Origin: Rapana venosa | Taxonomy: Eukaryota > Mollusca > Gastropoda > Neogastropoda > Muricidae | Length of the DNA: 64,000 nt | Reading direction: 5' to 3' | NCBI GenBank assembly: GCA_028751875.1 | Contig: CM054161.1 | Location: 47,863,877 to 47,927,876 of the forward strand | In this document: piece after piece, positions 19,430 through 31,418 of the stretch | Layout: each line of letters opens with the position of its first letter | Position numbering within the stretch: the first letter of the stretch is position 1 | The notes under the pieces: generated by a model | The model's input: only the letters and a program-made list of their open reading frames with translations | What the model was told of the DNA's origin: nothing | The model's database searches: none | Translations under genes and position numbers: made by a program

Positions 19430-21250
19430 CCCCCCCCCCGCCCCCAAAACCCCAAAACCCCCCCCCCGGAAAAAAAAAAAAAAAAAAAAAAAAAAAAACA
19501 AAACCCCCCCCGGAAATCTTTAAAAAATTTTTTAAAAGGCATTGATCAAAAAAAATTAAATTTATATTTAGGAAAAAAAAAATTAAAAAAAAAAAAATTT
19601 TTTTTTTTTTTGGGAAAAATTTTTTTTTTGTTTGCTTTTGCTGCTGTCTTTGTCTCTCTTTCTTTTTCCTTCTTTTCTTTCAAATTTTTTCTCTCCTTTT
19701 TTTTTGTTTTTGTCTTTTGCTTGTTTTTCTTCTTCTCTTTCTGCTTGTTTTCTCTGTCTTTTCTTTTCTTTTTTTCTCTCTTTTTCTTTTCCCTTTTTCC
19801 CGTCTGTCTTCTCTTTTCTTTTTGTTTTCTCTCTTTTTGTTTTCTCTCTCTCCCTTTTTTCTTTCTGTGTCGCTTTTGTGTTGTTGTTTCCTTTCTGGGG
19901 GCTTTTCATTTCTGTTTTTCCCCTTTTTTTCCCCTTTCTTCCCTTCTTCCTTCCTTTTCTCCCTTTCCTTCTTCTCTCTTCCCCCTTTTTCTCTTTTTTC
20001 TTTCTTTTTGTTTTTTCTCTCTCTCTTCTCTTCCCCCTCTTCTCCCCTTCTGTTCTCTTCTTTCCCCCCCTCTCCCCTTTCGTCTTCCTTTCTTGTCCTT
20101 TTTGTTTTTTGTTCCCCTTTTCAAAATTTCCTTTTTTTTTTCTTCTTATCCTCTCCCCCTCTCTCTCCCTCCCTCCTTCCCCTTCTCCCTCTCTTGGACT
20201 GAATACCGGAAACTGGGGAACCTGACTTCTAACGTCCGTCTTTTTTTAAAAACTTTCTCTAGGAGTTTGGAAAACCCCCACACATTTTCTAGTCTCCTGG
20301 CAAATTCAACCCTGGGAGCCCATTCCTTTTCCCCGACAAGGTGCTGCTGGGTAGTTTATCGATCCGTTCCACAACAAGCTGGCCAATCTTCTCGGTATGT
20401 CCCGTTCCCGGGGGGAGGGAGGGGGGGAGAGAGAGGGGAGAGAGAAGAAGAGTGGAGGAGGAGAGAGAGAGAGAGAAGAGGGAAGAGAGAGGGGAGAGGG
20501 AAGAAAAGAAAGGAGAGAGAGAAAGAGAGGGGGGTGGAGAGAGAGAAAAGAGAGAAAAACAGGAGAGAGAAACAGAGAAGATAGAGAAGAAGAAAAAGAG
20601 AGAGAGAGAGAGGAAGAAGAGGAGAGAGAGAGAGAAAAAGGAGAGGGAAAAAACTGAAAGAAGGAGAAAAAGAAACAGGGGAAAGGAGAAAAAGAAAAAA
20701 GGAGAAACAAGGAAAAATGGGGAGAAAAACAAAAGAAGAAAAACCCAGAGAGAGAGAAAACATTTTTTAAGGGGAAAAACTAGAAGAGAGGAAAAGAGGG
20801 AAAAAAAAGAAAGGGGAAAAAAGGGGGAAAAAGAAGAGGAGAAAAAAGAGAGGAGGAAAGGGGAGAAACAAAAAAGAAAAGAAAAGGAGAGAGGGGAAAG
20901 GGAGGGCGAGGCAAGGGGGAAAGGGGACCCGAAAGGGGGTAGAAAAGGAAGAACTTAAGGGGGGGGGGCGGGGCGGGGGGGGGGGGGGGGGAGGGAGAGG
21001 GAAATTAAAGAGGTGAACGAGGGAGAAGGGGGAAAAAGAGGGATAGGGCCCCCCCAAAAAAAAAAAAAAAGAAAAAAAAAACAACACAAAAAGCAAAAAT
21101 TTAAAAAAAAAAAAACAAAAGAAGAGAAAAAAAAAAAGGGGCTCAATTTTCAAAGCAGGGCGAACGCCCAAAACAAAAAAACTAGGGGAAAAAATAAAAA
21201 AAACTTAAAAATTTCCCTCCAATCTTTTTTCCCTTTTTTTTTTAAAAAAA
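19430..21250. repeat. Low-complexity block: A/C runs, pyrimidine tract, purine tract
   Basis: C and A homopolymers (19430-19620), about 580 bp of CTTT/CT-rich sequence (19620-20200), 200 bp of mixed sequence, then about 650 bp of GA/GGAA-rich sequence (20400-21050) and A-rich runs. Open frames here are low-complexity artefacts. Confidence 0.85.
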
Positions 21251-21577
21251 ATGTTTAATTAACCCTTTTTTTTTCCCCCCACCCCTCTAAAAATTTAAAA
21301 AGATAACAATTTTTAAATGAAGGGGGAAGCGGGTGATTGTGGGGCCCCTTAAGGCAGGTGGCCAAAGTAATAAACAGAAATAATAATTTGTTTTTGAGGT
21401 TTAGGAAAAAAGGGACGAGAAGAAAAAAAAAAAGGCGGGGCCAGAAAAAACCCCCAAAATACCCCCAACCCATAAAATAAGGCATACAGATTGGTGACAC
21501 CAAGAAAGAGAAAAAAAACCCCAAAAAAAAAACCCCCAATACCCAAATTCTCTGGGGATTTTTTTTTATTTTTTCTT
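21251..21577. other. Low-quality spacer
   Basis: Homopolymer-smeared sequence without recognisable features. Confidence 0.5.
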
Positions 21578-21905
21578 TTATATCGGGAAAATGAATAAGC
21601 ATTTAGTTTTTTTTTTTTTACACCCAGTCCCCGGGGTTTTTGCGGTTTGTAAATTCTGTCATTTTTTCCCCCCGGCCACCAATGGCCTACCTTACAAAAA
21701 GCGGAACAGGATTTAACGGTGCGAAAGATTTTCTGCGTGCGTTCGCACACGGGGCCCCTCGTTTTAGTCTCATATGGACTTTTTGGGGAGAGTGGATCTG
21801 CACTGATTTTAAAAACCCTCCGGGGAAAAAAATCCCCTTGAACGGGAATCGAACCCGGGTGTCAAATTCGAGCGAAATGTTCTGACCACTAGGCTACCCC
21901 CCCCC
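21578..21905 (-). mobile_element. SINE-A, low-quality full-length copy
   Basis: Plus-strand order: GGGAAAATGAATAAGCATT (tail), CCACCAATGGCCTACC, AAGCGGAACAGGATTTAACG, GCGTGCGTTCGCACACGGGG, GGGAATCGAACCCGGGTG (box B) and GACCACTAGGCTACCCC (box A). Complete element on the minus strand. Confidence 0.82.
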
Positions 21906-22235
21906 CCAAAGCTGAGTGGGGGGGGGGGGGGGAGGGGAAAAACCCAAACAAAATAAAAAAAAAAATCTTAGTTTGAAAAAGTAATTTTGACAGGAAGTTT
22001 GTTATTGCCGAGACAGCTTCTAATAAAATTTTTCTTCCTTGCAAAATGAAGCAAGGGAAAAAAAACCAAAAAAACGAAAAAGAACAAGAAAGCGAAACAC
22101 GGAAACTTTGTGTTCCGTTTCTTTCGTTGGCATTTTGTTTTCTTCAGCTTTTTATCATGATGCCACACCCTCACTATCTTTTTTGGCCTTCATTCATTTT
22201 TTTTTAAAAATTTGTTTTTAAGAACAATTTGTTTT
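21906..22235. other. Spacer
   Basis: Poly-G run (about 21915-21935) and A-rich sequence; no gene. Confidence 0.5.
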
Positions 22236-22785
22236 CTTTTTTCTATCTACTATCTATTATCTATCATCTACTATCTATTATTAAACTATTTTTCTATCTA
22301 TTATCATTATCATTTCCCCTTTTTCTTCTTTACTATCTCTTCTTCTTTTCTACACTATTTCTTTTTCTTCATCTTCTATCTTTATCTATTATCTATCTAT
22401 CTATCTATTTATTAAACTTCTATCTATCTATCGTCTGTTTCTGTCTGTTTCTTTTCTATCTGTCTGTCTGTCTGTTTGGGTTTCTTCTGTCTTCTTAAAA
22501 CTGTCTTCTTCTTTTTTTCTATCTATCTATCTATCTTTTACCGCTCGTTGGTTCTGAAATTTTGCCCCCGTGCGTATTTTTTGTTGTTTTTGTATTTTTT
22601 ATGCGTGTATGGTTATATGGTATGGTATGTTGTATTTGTATGGATTTGGATGGATGGATGTTTAGATGTATGGATGATTTTTGTATGTATGCAGGATGGT
22701 GAATATAGTATGGGGTATGTTTTGTATGGGTGGATGGATAGATGGATGGATGGATGGATAGTGGATGATGTGTGTATGTATGGGG
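22236..22785. repeat. (CTAT)n, (CTGT)n and (GGAT)n arrays
   Basis: CTAT/TTAT units (22236-22450), CTGT (22450-22480), CTAT (22515-22540), GGATGGAT/GTATG units (22625-22780). Confidence 0.9.
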
Positions 22786-22786
22786 G

Positions 22787-23065
22787 ACGGAATGCCAGGG
22801 TCAAAGACTCGCTTTCCCCCAAACTAAGGTGCAGCAAAATTTTTCGTGGTTACCAAAGGGACGGGTGACCGTTTGCGGCCTTTGGTTCGTACAGTCCCCC
22901 AGTTCACCCAGTTGTAAAAGGGTACCTGCCCTTTTACGGTGAGGGAGGGTTTAAAACAATGAGGAGAGAGGTGGGCGCCCCCTCAATATTATGGCGTCGG
23001 AGAAGCGAGGCTTGACTCTTGCTCCCAAAAAATTACAAGTTATGGGAACTCTGTCTCTTTACTTT
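22787..23065 (+). mobile_element. 5S-SINE, low-quality copy
   Basis: GACTCGCTTTCCCCCAAACT, CGTGGTTACC, GGGTGACCGTTTG, CCCAGTTCACCCAGTTGTAA, GGTGGGCGCC, CTCAATATTATGGC and AGTTATGGGAACTC in family order. The head box A is garbled. Confidence 0.8.
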
Positions 23066-24099
23066 TTTTGTATGTTTTTTGTATGCATGTATGTATGTAG
23101 TATGTTTATGTAGTTTATGTATGTATGTATGTTTTGTATGTATGTATGTATTAAGTATGTGGTGTGTGTGTTATGTATGATGTATGTAGTATGGTATGTT
23201 TATGTATGTTGTATTTTATGTATGTATGTATGTATTGTATGTATGTATGTATGTATGTATGTATGAATGTATGTATGTATGTGTGTTGTATGTATGTGTG
23301 TGTATGAGCATAGTATGTATGTATGTAATGTATGTATGTATAGTATGTATGATGATGTAATGTTAGTATGTTGTATGTATGAGGTATGATGTATGTATGT
23401 ATGTTTGTATGTATGTAGATGTATGTACCATGGTATGTATGTTGCTGTGGCTTTGTTGTGTGTGAGTGTGTATGTGTATGTTTTAGTGATGTAGGTTATG
23501 TATATGTATGTAGTTGGTATTATGTATGTATGGGTTATGTATGTTTGTAAGTATTATGTATGTTGTTGTATGTATGTATGTTATGTATGTATGTATGTAT
23601 GTATGTATGATGTGTGTGTGTGTGTATGGTATGTATGTATGTATGTATGTATGTAGTGTGTGTATGTATGTATGTAGTGTATGTATGTATGTATGTATGG
23701 GATGCATGTATGCATGTATGTTGTGTATGTGTATGTATAGTATGTATGGGTATGTGTATATGTATGTAGTGTATGTATGTATGTATGTATGTATGTATGT
23801 ATGTATGTATGCATGTATATGTGTAGTATGTATGTATATATGTAAGTATGTATGTAGTATGTATGTATGTATGTATGTATGTATGTATGTATGTATGTAT
23901 GTGTATGTATGGTGTATGTATGTATGGGTATGTGTATATGCATGTGTATGTATGTATGTTTGTATGTATGTATGTGTGTGTATGTATGTATATGTGTATG
24001 TATGTATGTCTGTCTGTATGTATATATGTAAGTATCTATGTATGTGTGTATGTATGTATGTATGTGTATGTATGATGCATAATATGTATTGTATCTATG

Positions 24100-24143
<44 letters not shown>

Positions 24144-24670
24144 ATATATTATATATATATATATATATTATATTATAATTATATATATAAGATATATATT
24201 ATATATGTATAGTATGTATTAAGTATGTTGTATGTATGTATGTATGTATGTATGTATGTGGCTATATATGTAAGTTACGTATGTATATATGTCTGTATAT
24301 ATATGTAAGTATGTACGTATGTTTGTATGTATATATGCATGATAGTATGTATGTACGTACGTATGTGTGTATGTTATGTATGTATGTATGCATATAATTA
24401 TTATATATTATATATATTTATTTATATATATATATTTTATATATATTATATATTTATATATTATAATATTATTTTTTATTTATGTATATTATATATTACA
24501 TAATTTAATTTTGTTGGGATGTATGATGTATTATGTTTTACGTTTTATGTTTGTATGTATGTATTTTATGTATGTAGTATGTATGTATGTATTTATGTAT
24601 GTAGTATGTATGTATTGTATGTATGTACGTGTGTATGTAGGGATGTGTGTATGTATTTATGTATACATAT
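23066..24670. repeat. (GTAT)n array with central (TA)n
   Basis: GTAT/GTGT units almost without break (23080-24110), TA dinucleotides (24100-24200), again GTAT, then TA-rich (24395-24500) and GTAT to 24670. Met-Tyr-Val-Cys frames are repeat translations. Confidence 0.96.
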
Positions 24671-24997
24671 ATGCAAACACAATTTCAACACAATACATTG
24701 TATACAATTTCATACGATACATACAATGTAATCAATAAAATTCTGTGTTTTTTTTTGGGGGGTCTCCCCTGTTTGATTTTTTTATTTGTTTTTTTTTCCC
24801 TGCCCCCTTTTGTCCGCGATTTCTTGCGTGAAATTCGGGCTGTTCCCCGGGGAGGGTGCCAAAACGCAGCGCCACCTTTTTTTTCATTTTTCCTTTGCAA
24901 AAAGTTTTTGTTTCCCTATCGAGTGGGTTTTTCTACAGTTTTTTTCCAGGCACCCCTCTTGCTGCGGGGGTTGTTTTTCGTGCGCTAAAAAAAACTA
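24671..24997. other. Low-quality spacer
   Basis: CAATACA-type units near 24680-24730, then homopolymer-rich sequence with no recognisable gene. Confidence 0.5.
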
Positions 24998-25181
24998 TGT
25001 GAGCTAGCAGCACGGGCCCCTCGGTTTATCGCTCATCCGAAAGATAGCACCCCAGCCCACCACTCATGGCAAATAGAGGGGAGGAAAGTTTCGGTCCAAA
25101 CGGATTCGAAACCCAGCAACCACTCCGACCGGACTTTCCCTTCCGGGCAGACGCGTTCCCAACTAGCCCCCGATCCGGGAC
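24998..25181 (-). mobile_element. SINE-C: third head type with Meta-like core
   Basis: On the minus strand a tRNA-like head (GGGGGCTAGTTGGGAACGCG, then GGGTTTCGAATCC as box B) precedes CTATCTTTCGGATGAGCGAT and AAACCGAGGGGCCCGTGCTG, the same core motif as SINE-A/B. The 3' part is not found; it ends at GCTAGCTCACATAG. The head sequence is unlike those of SINE-A and SINE-B. Confidence 0.65.
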
Positions 25182-25545
25182 AGACAGACAGACAGAGAGA
25201 CAGACAGACAGACAGACAGGCAGATAGACAGGACAGACAGACAGAGAGACGACAGACAGACAGACGACAGACAGACAGCAGGCAGACAAAAGACAGACAG
25301 ACAGACTGACAACAGACAGAAAGAGTCAGACAGACAGAAAGAGACAGACAGACAGACAGATAGAAAAACAGACAGACAGAGAGACAGGGAGACAGACAGA
25401 CAGACATACAGACAAAAAGGCAGACAGACCAAAAAGACAGACAGACTTTACAGACAAAAAGCAGACAGGCAGACAGAAAGACAGACAGACAGAAAGACAG
25501 ACGGACAGGAAGACAGACAGACAGACAGGCAGAGAGCGAGCGAGA
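25178..25545. repeat. (CAGA)n array
   Basis: CAGA units with AGAGA, GACG and AAAAG interruptions. Directly abuts the SINE-C head. Confidence 0.95.
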
Positions 25546-25686
25546 GAGAATGAATGAATGAATCTGTTTAATGGGGGAAGGAATAAACACGCATCTTAGC
25601 TTTTCTATATCGAGATCCCGGAATAAAAAAAAAAAAAAAAAATCAATGATAAAAATGTCAAACCAAAAAATCAAAGAGAGCAAGGT

Positions 25687-25875
25687 ATTGATTGACTGAA
25701 TGATTAATTGATTGATTGATTAATTTATTGATTAATTGATTGATAAAGTGATTGGTTAATTAATTAATGGATTGATCGATCTATTAATTGATTGATTAAG
25801 TGATAGAGTGATTGATTAATTGATTGATTAATTGATCGATTGACTGATTGAGTGATAAAGTGATTGATTGATTAC
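25687..25875. repeat. (GATT)n / (TTAA)n array
   Basis: GATTGATTAATT units, irregular. Flanked by spacer (25546-25686, 25876-26010) without features. Confidence 0.92.
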
Positions 25876-26010
25876 CTGGTAATCTTTTTCCCCCAAGAGT
25901 TGCAGATAAATATTGACATACTTTTTTTCCATACGTCATTTGCCCTGAAGAGGGACAATCCTTAATAATCACAAGTAATAATTTCAAGTAAGCGTAAAGA
26001 AAAATAATCA

Positions 26011-26035
26011 TTATAAGAGAGAGAGAGAGCGAGAG

Positions 26036-26103
<68 letters not shown>

Positions 26104-26178
26104 CAGACAGAGACAGAGAGAAATAGAGAGAGAAAGAGTGAGAGAAAGACAGACAGAGAAAAAAGAGAGAAAGAAAGT

Positions 26179-26232
<54 letters not shown>

Positions 26233-26287
26233 AGAGGAGAGAGAGAGAGGAAGAGGTAGAGAGACGGAGAGACAAAGAGACAGAGAC

Positions 26288-26334
<47 letters not shown>

Positions 26335-26815
26335 AGCAGACAGACAGACAGACAGAAACCCCCCCCCCCCCCCCCCCCCCCAGAGAGAGTGACAGAAAGA
26401 GAGAGTGAGAGAGACAGAGACAGAGAGGAAGAGACAGAGAGAGAGAGCTACAGACAGACAGACAGTGACAGATTGACAGTGACAGACATACAGAGACAGT
26501 CACACAGTCAGACAGATAGACAGTGACAGATAGACAGTGACAGTCGCACAGTCAGACAGATAGACAGACAGACACACAGACAGACAGACAGTCACACAGA
26601 CAGTGACAGACAGACAGTGACAGTCGCACAGTCAGACAGATAGACAGACAGACACACAGACAGACAGACAGACAGTCACACAGTCAGACAGATAGACAGT
26701 GGCAGACAAGACAGTGACAGTCACACAGTCAGACAGATAGACATACAGTGACAGACAGACAGACAGTGACAGACAGACAGACAGACAGACAGTGACAAAC
26801 AGACAGAAGAAAAAC
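26011..26815. repeat. (GA)n, poly-C and (CAGA/CAGT)n block
   Basis: GA dinucleotides (26015-26345), a C run (26359-26381), GA, then CAGA/CAGTGACAGT units to 26810. Confidence 0.95.
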
Positions 26816-27004
26816 CCTAACCAAACCAACCACAGGCATAGACATAAAGGGAGCGGAAATAATGCTTTTAAGATAATGAATGCTACCCCGTAGGCAACGT
26901 TTACAATGGTGTGTTTTGTTTTGTTTTGTTAATTTCCCCCAACCCCCGGCCTAAACCACAGAGATAGAATAAAAAATTACAACAAACCTACCCATTTGTA
27001 GGTC
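26816..27004. other. Short spacer
   Basis: Mixed sequence, no feature recognised. Confidence 0.5.
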
Positions 27005-27540
27005 GAGAGAGAGATAGAGAGATAAAATGATAGTGAGAGAGAGAGAGAGGGGGAGAGGGGAGAGAGAGGGAGGGAGGGAGGGAGGAGGGGAGAGAGAGAG
27101 GAGAGAGAGGAGGAGGGAGAGGGGAGAAGAGAGTTGGAGAAGTAGAGAGGGGAGAGAGAGAGGAGAGAGAGGGGGGAGGGAGAGTCAGAAAGAGAGGGGG
27201 GGAGGGAGGAAGAGAGAGAGAGAGAGAGAGGGGAAGAGAGAGAGAGGGAGAGGGAGAGATATAGAGAGGAAGAAGGAGACAGAGACACAGAGGACAGAGA
27301 CAGAGAGGAAAGAGGGAGAGAGAGACAGAGAGACAGAGATAGATAGATAGAGAGAGAAATAAGAGAATAAAGGAGAGAAAGAGAGGAAAGAGAGAGGGGA
27401 GAGAGAAGGAGAGAGGAGGAGGAGAGAGAGAGAGGGAGAAGAAGAGACAGAGAGAGGGAGAGAGAGAAAAGAGAGGGAGGGATGAGAGAGAGAGAGAGAG
27501 GAGAAGAGAGAGAAAAGGAGGGAGAGAGAGGGGGGGGAAA
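27005..27540. repeat. GA/GGA-rich microsatellite
   Basis: More than 500 bp of GAGAGAGG-type purine repeats. Confidence 0.95.
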
Positions 27541-27599
27541 GGAGACAAGAAGAGAAACTTTAAATCTTACAAAAAGCTTTTACGAAGGTGAGGTTGTTC

Positions 27600-27730
27600 A
27601 TTGTCCAAAAAGATAACAGCTAACAAACAAACACACACACACACAGACAAACACACAAGCAAACACACAAATAAACAAAGACACAAAAAAAACAAACAAA
27701 CAAACACGAGACGAAACAAAGCAAACAAAT
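27600..27730. repeat. (CAAA)n / (CA)n
   Basis: ACAAACAAAC and ACACACAC units; no gene. Confidence 0.85.
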
Positions 27731-27799
27731 CAACAAGAAATGCTATTTCGTTCTCTTCGCTCCAACTGTTTATTGTCACCACTACTGATTGTCATCATA

Positions 27800-27927
27800 C
27801 CTTATTCCTTCTTTCTTTCTTTCTTTCTTTCCTTTTTTCTTTCATTCTTTCTTTCTTTTCTTTCTTTCTTTCTTTCTTTCTGTTCTGTTCTGTTCTGTTC
27901 TGTCTTTTTCTTTTTGGTTGCTATCTA

Positions 27928-27987
<60 letters not shown>

Positions 27988-28032
27988 TCTATCTATCTAT
28001 CTATCTGTCTGTCTGTCTGTCTGTCTGTCAGA

Positions 28033-28086
<54 letters not shown>

Positions 28087-28260
28087 GTCTGTCTGTCTGT
28101 CTGTCTGTCTTGTCAGACTGTCTGTCTGTCTATCTATCTATCTTCTATCTATCTATCTATCTACTACTACCTACCTACCTACCTACCTACCTACTACCTA
28201 CCTACTACCTATCTAGCTATCTATCTATCTATCTATCTATTCTATCTACCTACCTACCTA

Positions 28261-28313
<53 letters not shown>

Positions 28314-28782
28314 CGTCTTTATCTCTTTCTTTCTGTCCTTCCTGTTATTTTTTCCTTTCTTTTATTTCTCTTTTGATTTTCTTCCCTTCTTTTCTTTCTC
28401 TCTTTTTGTTGGTGCTTGATTTCTTTATTTTCTATCTTTCTCTCTTTCTCTCTATCCTACTATGTTTGTGCTTCCTTTCCTTTCTGTCTTTCTTCTCTTC
28501 TCTTTGTTTCATACTTTGTTACTTACTTTGTTTCATTTTTTCTCTCTTTCTTTTTCTTCACTTCCTTTTTTTACCTTCCTTTCTTTCTTTCTTTTTTCTG
28601 TCTTTCTGTCTGTCTGTCTTTCTTTTTTCCTTCCTTCCTTCCTTTCTTTCTTTCTTTCTTTCTTCCTTCCTTTCATTCTTTCTCTCTTTCTTTCTTTTTT
28701 TCTTTCTTTCTTTCTTTCTTCCTTTCTTTCATTCTTTCTCTCTTTCTTTCTTTTTTTCTTTCTTTCTTCCTTTCTATCTATC

Positions 28783-28839
<57 letters not shown>

Positions 28840-28910
28840 ATCTATCTATACATCCATCTATCTTCTTCCTTTCTTTCTTTCTTTTCCCCCTTTCTTGCTT
28901 TCTTTCATAA
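27800..28910. repeat. (CTTT)n, (CTAT)n, (CTGT)n, (CTAC)n complex array
   Basis: About 1.1 kb of alternating tetranucleotides: CTTT (27808-27890), CTAT (27928-27990), CTGT (28005-28045), CTAT, CTGT, CTAC (28160-28205), CTAT (28205-28315), CTTT-rich (28330-28775), CTAT (28775-28840). Confidence 0.96.
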
Positions 28911-28988
28911 TCTTTCTTTTTGTCTTTCTGTTTTTTTTTTTGTCTGTGTCTGTGTCTCTCTTTGGTGATGATGTTTATTATTTTTATT

Positions 28989-29068
28989 TTTGTTTTTGTT
29001 TCGTTTTGTTTGTTTTGTTTTTGTTTTGTTTTGTTTGTTTTGTTTTGTTTGTTTTGTTTAGTTTTGTT
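28989..29068. repeat. (TTTTG)n microsatellite
   Basis: TTTTG/TTTG units; 29069-29303 is spacer without gene. Confidence 0.93.
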
Positions 29069-29303
29069 TGACTCATTTCCGCACCCCCCAGCTGTAATGC
29101 AAAAGATTTGTTTGATGATCTAAATTAAAAAAAACAAAAACACGAACTGTCAATTCCTTTCACACTGGGTGTTTTGTTTGGATGTTTTTTCCTGTTCTTG
29201 CTTTGGTGGGTGTTTTCTTTGTTGTTGCTGGAGTGTCTCGGCTAGTTCTCTGAGGTTAACCAACAGTGAAATTTTAGGTATACAGGCGATTTTTTTTTAC
29301 CAC

Positions 29304-29606
29304 GGGCCGGGATAGCTCAGTGGTCAGAGCACTCGCTTTCCCCCAGCTAAGTTAAGCAGCGTCGAGCGCGTGGTTACCACTTGGATGGGTGACCGTTTGC
29401 ACGCCTTGGCTTCAGTACAGTTCTCCCCAGTTCACCCAGCTGTAAATGGGTACCTGCCCTCTTTAGGGTCAGGGAAGGTAAAGCAGCAAGAGAGGGAGAG
29501 AGAGAGGAGATGGGCGCCGCTCTCAATATGCTGGGCCCGGAGAAGTTGAGGTCTCTGACGTCTTGCTCCACTATGACGTTATAGGTTATGGGACAGCTTT
29601 ACCTGT
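29304..29606 (+). mobile_element. 5S-SINE, full-length, well conserved
   Basis: Cleanest display of the chimera: GGGATAGCTCAGTGGTCAGA, then AGTTAAGCAGCGTCGAGCG, GTGGTTACCACTTGGATGGG and TGACCG as in 5S rRNA, then the body. An extra GAGA expansion lies in the middle (29490-29508) and the 3' end is TTATGGGACAGCTTTACCTG. Confidence 0.9.
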
Positions 29607-29658
29607 AGCTGCATTCTAACTTCAGGGTTGGTATTTTAAAATATGACGCCTATGTGTA

Positions 29659-29740
29659 CGCATTAAAACTTTGTGTGTGCACGCATTAAAATTTGTGTGT
29701 GCACGCATTAAAATTTTGTGTGAGTCACGCATTAACATTT
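29659..29740. repeat. About 22-bp tandem repeat, 3.5 units
   Basis: CGCATTAAAACTTTGTGTGTG-like unit repeated with small changes (CATTAAAATTTGTGTGTGCA, CATTAAAATTTTGTGTGAG). Confidence 0.85.
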
Positions 29741-29744
29741 TTTA

Positions 29745-30375
29745 ATTGCTATCCAATTCATGCTGGTGTGAAGTGGCCTACCCTTCTGAAAGAATATCTT
29801 GCGTATAGGTTAAACATTGATCAGCTTTTTGGAAGAATAGGCCATTGTGTGCCGGTGGTCGGAATGGATGACAATTTTTACGAAACCTCATACACCATGA
29901 AGATGGATTTTTAAAAACCCCCATAAATTAAGATTGCTTATTCTATTGTTCTTGAAATAAACTTTTAAAAAAAAGGTTAAAACGGGTTTTGAATGTGTGC
30001 GCAAGGTGTTCCGCGTGCATTCACACAAAAGACCACAGTTACTGTAAGTCTCTTCCAAAACATTTTTGGGGGAGTGGAGTCAGCACAGAACACCTGGCGC
30101 ACAGGTTAAATCCTGTTCTGCTTTTCGAAGAGTAGGCATTGCGTGCCGGTGATAGGAACGTGGGACAAAAATTTACAAAACCGCATACACACAGGGACTG
30201 GATAGGGAAAAAAGCACACTAGTGCTTATTATGCATTATCCTTGATATAAAAGATAAACAAAGAAATAAATGTTAGCTCCAGGGGCAAAATCCCCTTGAA
30301 CGGGTGTCTCTGGTGGGGCTGGAACCCGGGCCGTCAGATCAGGAGCACAAGGCTGTAACCACTGGGCCATGCAGG
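29745..30375. mobile_element. Cluster of broken SINE fragments
   Basis: Four pieces. A SINE-A-like 3' part on plus (29745-29960, GTGTGCCGGTGG). A core piece on minus (about 29970-30070). A SINE-A 3' part on plus (about 30072-30265, GCGTGCCGGTGATAGG to TTATCCTTGATATAAAAG). A tRNA-like head on minus (30268-30375) reading GCATGGCCCAGTGGTTACAG and GGGTTCCAGCCCC, a fourth head type. Fragments face each other, suggesting nested insertions or rearrangement. Confidence 0.7.
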
Positions 30376-30411
30376 ATGTCAATACTTATCTGTAGCCCTT
30401 GGGGATAAAGA

Positions 30412-30718
30412 GTATCAATCGATCAATCAATCAATCAATCTTCTTTTCAATTCAATCAATCAATCGATCTTTCCTATATCAATGAATTAACCAATCTCCT
30501 CTTCAATCAATCGATCGATCAATCAATCATTGATCGATTCAATCCATCCATCCATCCATCCATCCATCAATCAATCAATCAATCAAACAATCAATCAATC
30601 GATCGATCAATCAATCCATCCATCCATCCACCCATCAAACCAACCAATCAATCAATCAATCAACCAACCAAGCAACCAAGCAACCAACCAATCAATCAAT
30701 CATTCAATCAATATCTCC
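30412..30718. repeat. (CAAT)n / (CATC)n array
   Basis: CAATCAATCGATC, CCATCCATC and CAACCAACC units; 30719-30902 is unassigned spacer. Confidence 0.95.
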
Positions 30719-30902
30719 CTTTTTGCTTATTTTTTCTACCTATCCAGGTTCCTTCTCCTTCTTGTTTTTTTTTTACACAAGTCCTTGTTCTAAAGTCAGA
30801 ACGTGTTGGCTGAGGCCAGCAGGAAAACCTCCTGCAGAGTTACAAGTGCAGGAAAAGACCAGGCACTATAATATACTATACTAAACCTCCCACCCACGTA
30901 AA

Positions 30903-31190
30903 TAGGTAAAGGGTGTCACATAACCTATGTGGTTGTGAGTGAGGCGTCAGAGACCTCAACTTCTTAAGGGTCCAGCATATTGAGGGCGGTGCCTATCTCC
31001 TCTCCCTCGCTGCTTTACCTGCCCTGACCTTAAAGAGGGCAGGTACCCATTTACAGCTGGGTGAACTGGGAGGGACTGTACTGAAGCCAAGGCGCGCAAA
31101 TGGTCACCCATCCAAGTGGTAACCCTTCTTGACGCTGGTTAACTTGGCTGGGGAAAGCCAGTGCTCTGACCACTGAGTTATCCCGTCCCT
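30903..31190 (-). mobile_element. 5S-SINE, full-length
   Basis: Plus-strand order: GTAAAGGGTGTCACATAACC, CTCAATATGCTGG complement, CAGCTGGGTGAACTGGGAGG, AAATGGTCACCCATCCAAGT and CTGAGTTATCCCGTCCC. Complete family member on minus. Confidence 0.88.
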
Positions 31191-31418
31191 GTCCCCACCC
31201 ACGTACTATGGCCCAAAAACTAGTCTCTTTATCCCCACCAGAGGGTCATCTTTATAGGGTGTTTGTTCCTGTTGTTCTGATTGCGGAAACTCCGTGAGTA
31301 GAATTCTACCCACCTGTTGAAAATTCTACGCTACAAATAACTTGTAGCATGCTCGTGTCTTTCTTTGTCTCTGGTTTGTTATTTAGCTAAGCCAAGCACC
31401 GTCTTTGATTGTGTTAGT
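31191..31418. other. Spacer
   Basis: No gene or repeat recognised. Confidence 0.5.

Noticed and set aside
19367..20958. 405-residue Phe-rich and 205-residue Lys/Glu-rich frames
   Set aside because: Low-quality pyrimidine and purine tracts with homopolymer errors.
23514..24212. 232-residue Met-Tyr-Val-Cys frame
   Set aside because: Pure GTAT repeat translation; no codon bias or splice context.
26138..28968. Arg-Glu and Ser-Leu rich 'proteins'
   Set aside because: GA, CAGA, CTAT and CTTT repeat translations on both strands.
29320..29400. 5S rRNA gene
   Set aside because: Only the internal promoter part of 5S rRNA is matched; the 5' third and 3' end are absent and the unit is a dispersed SINE.
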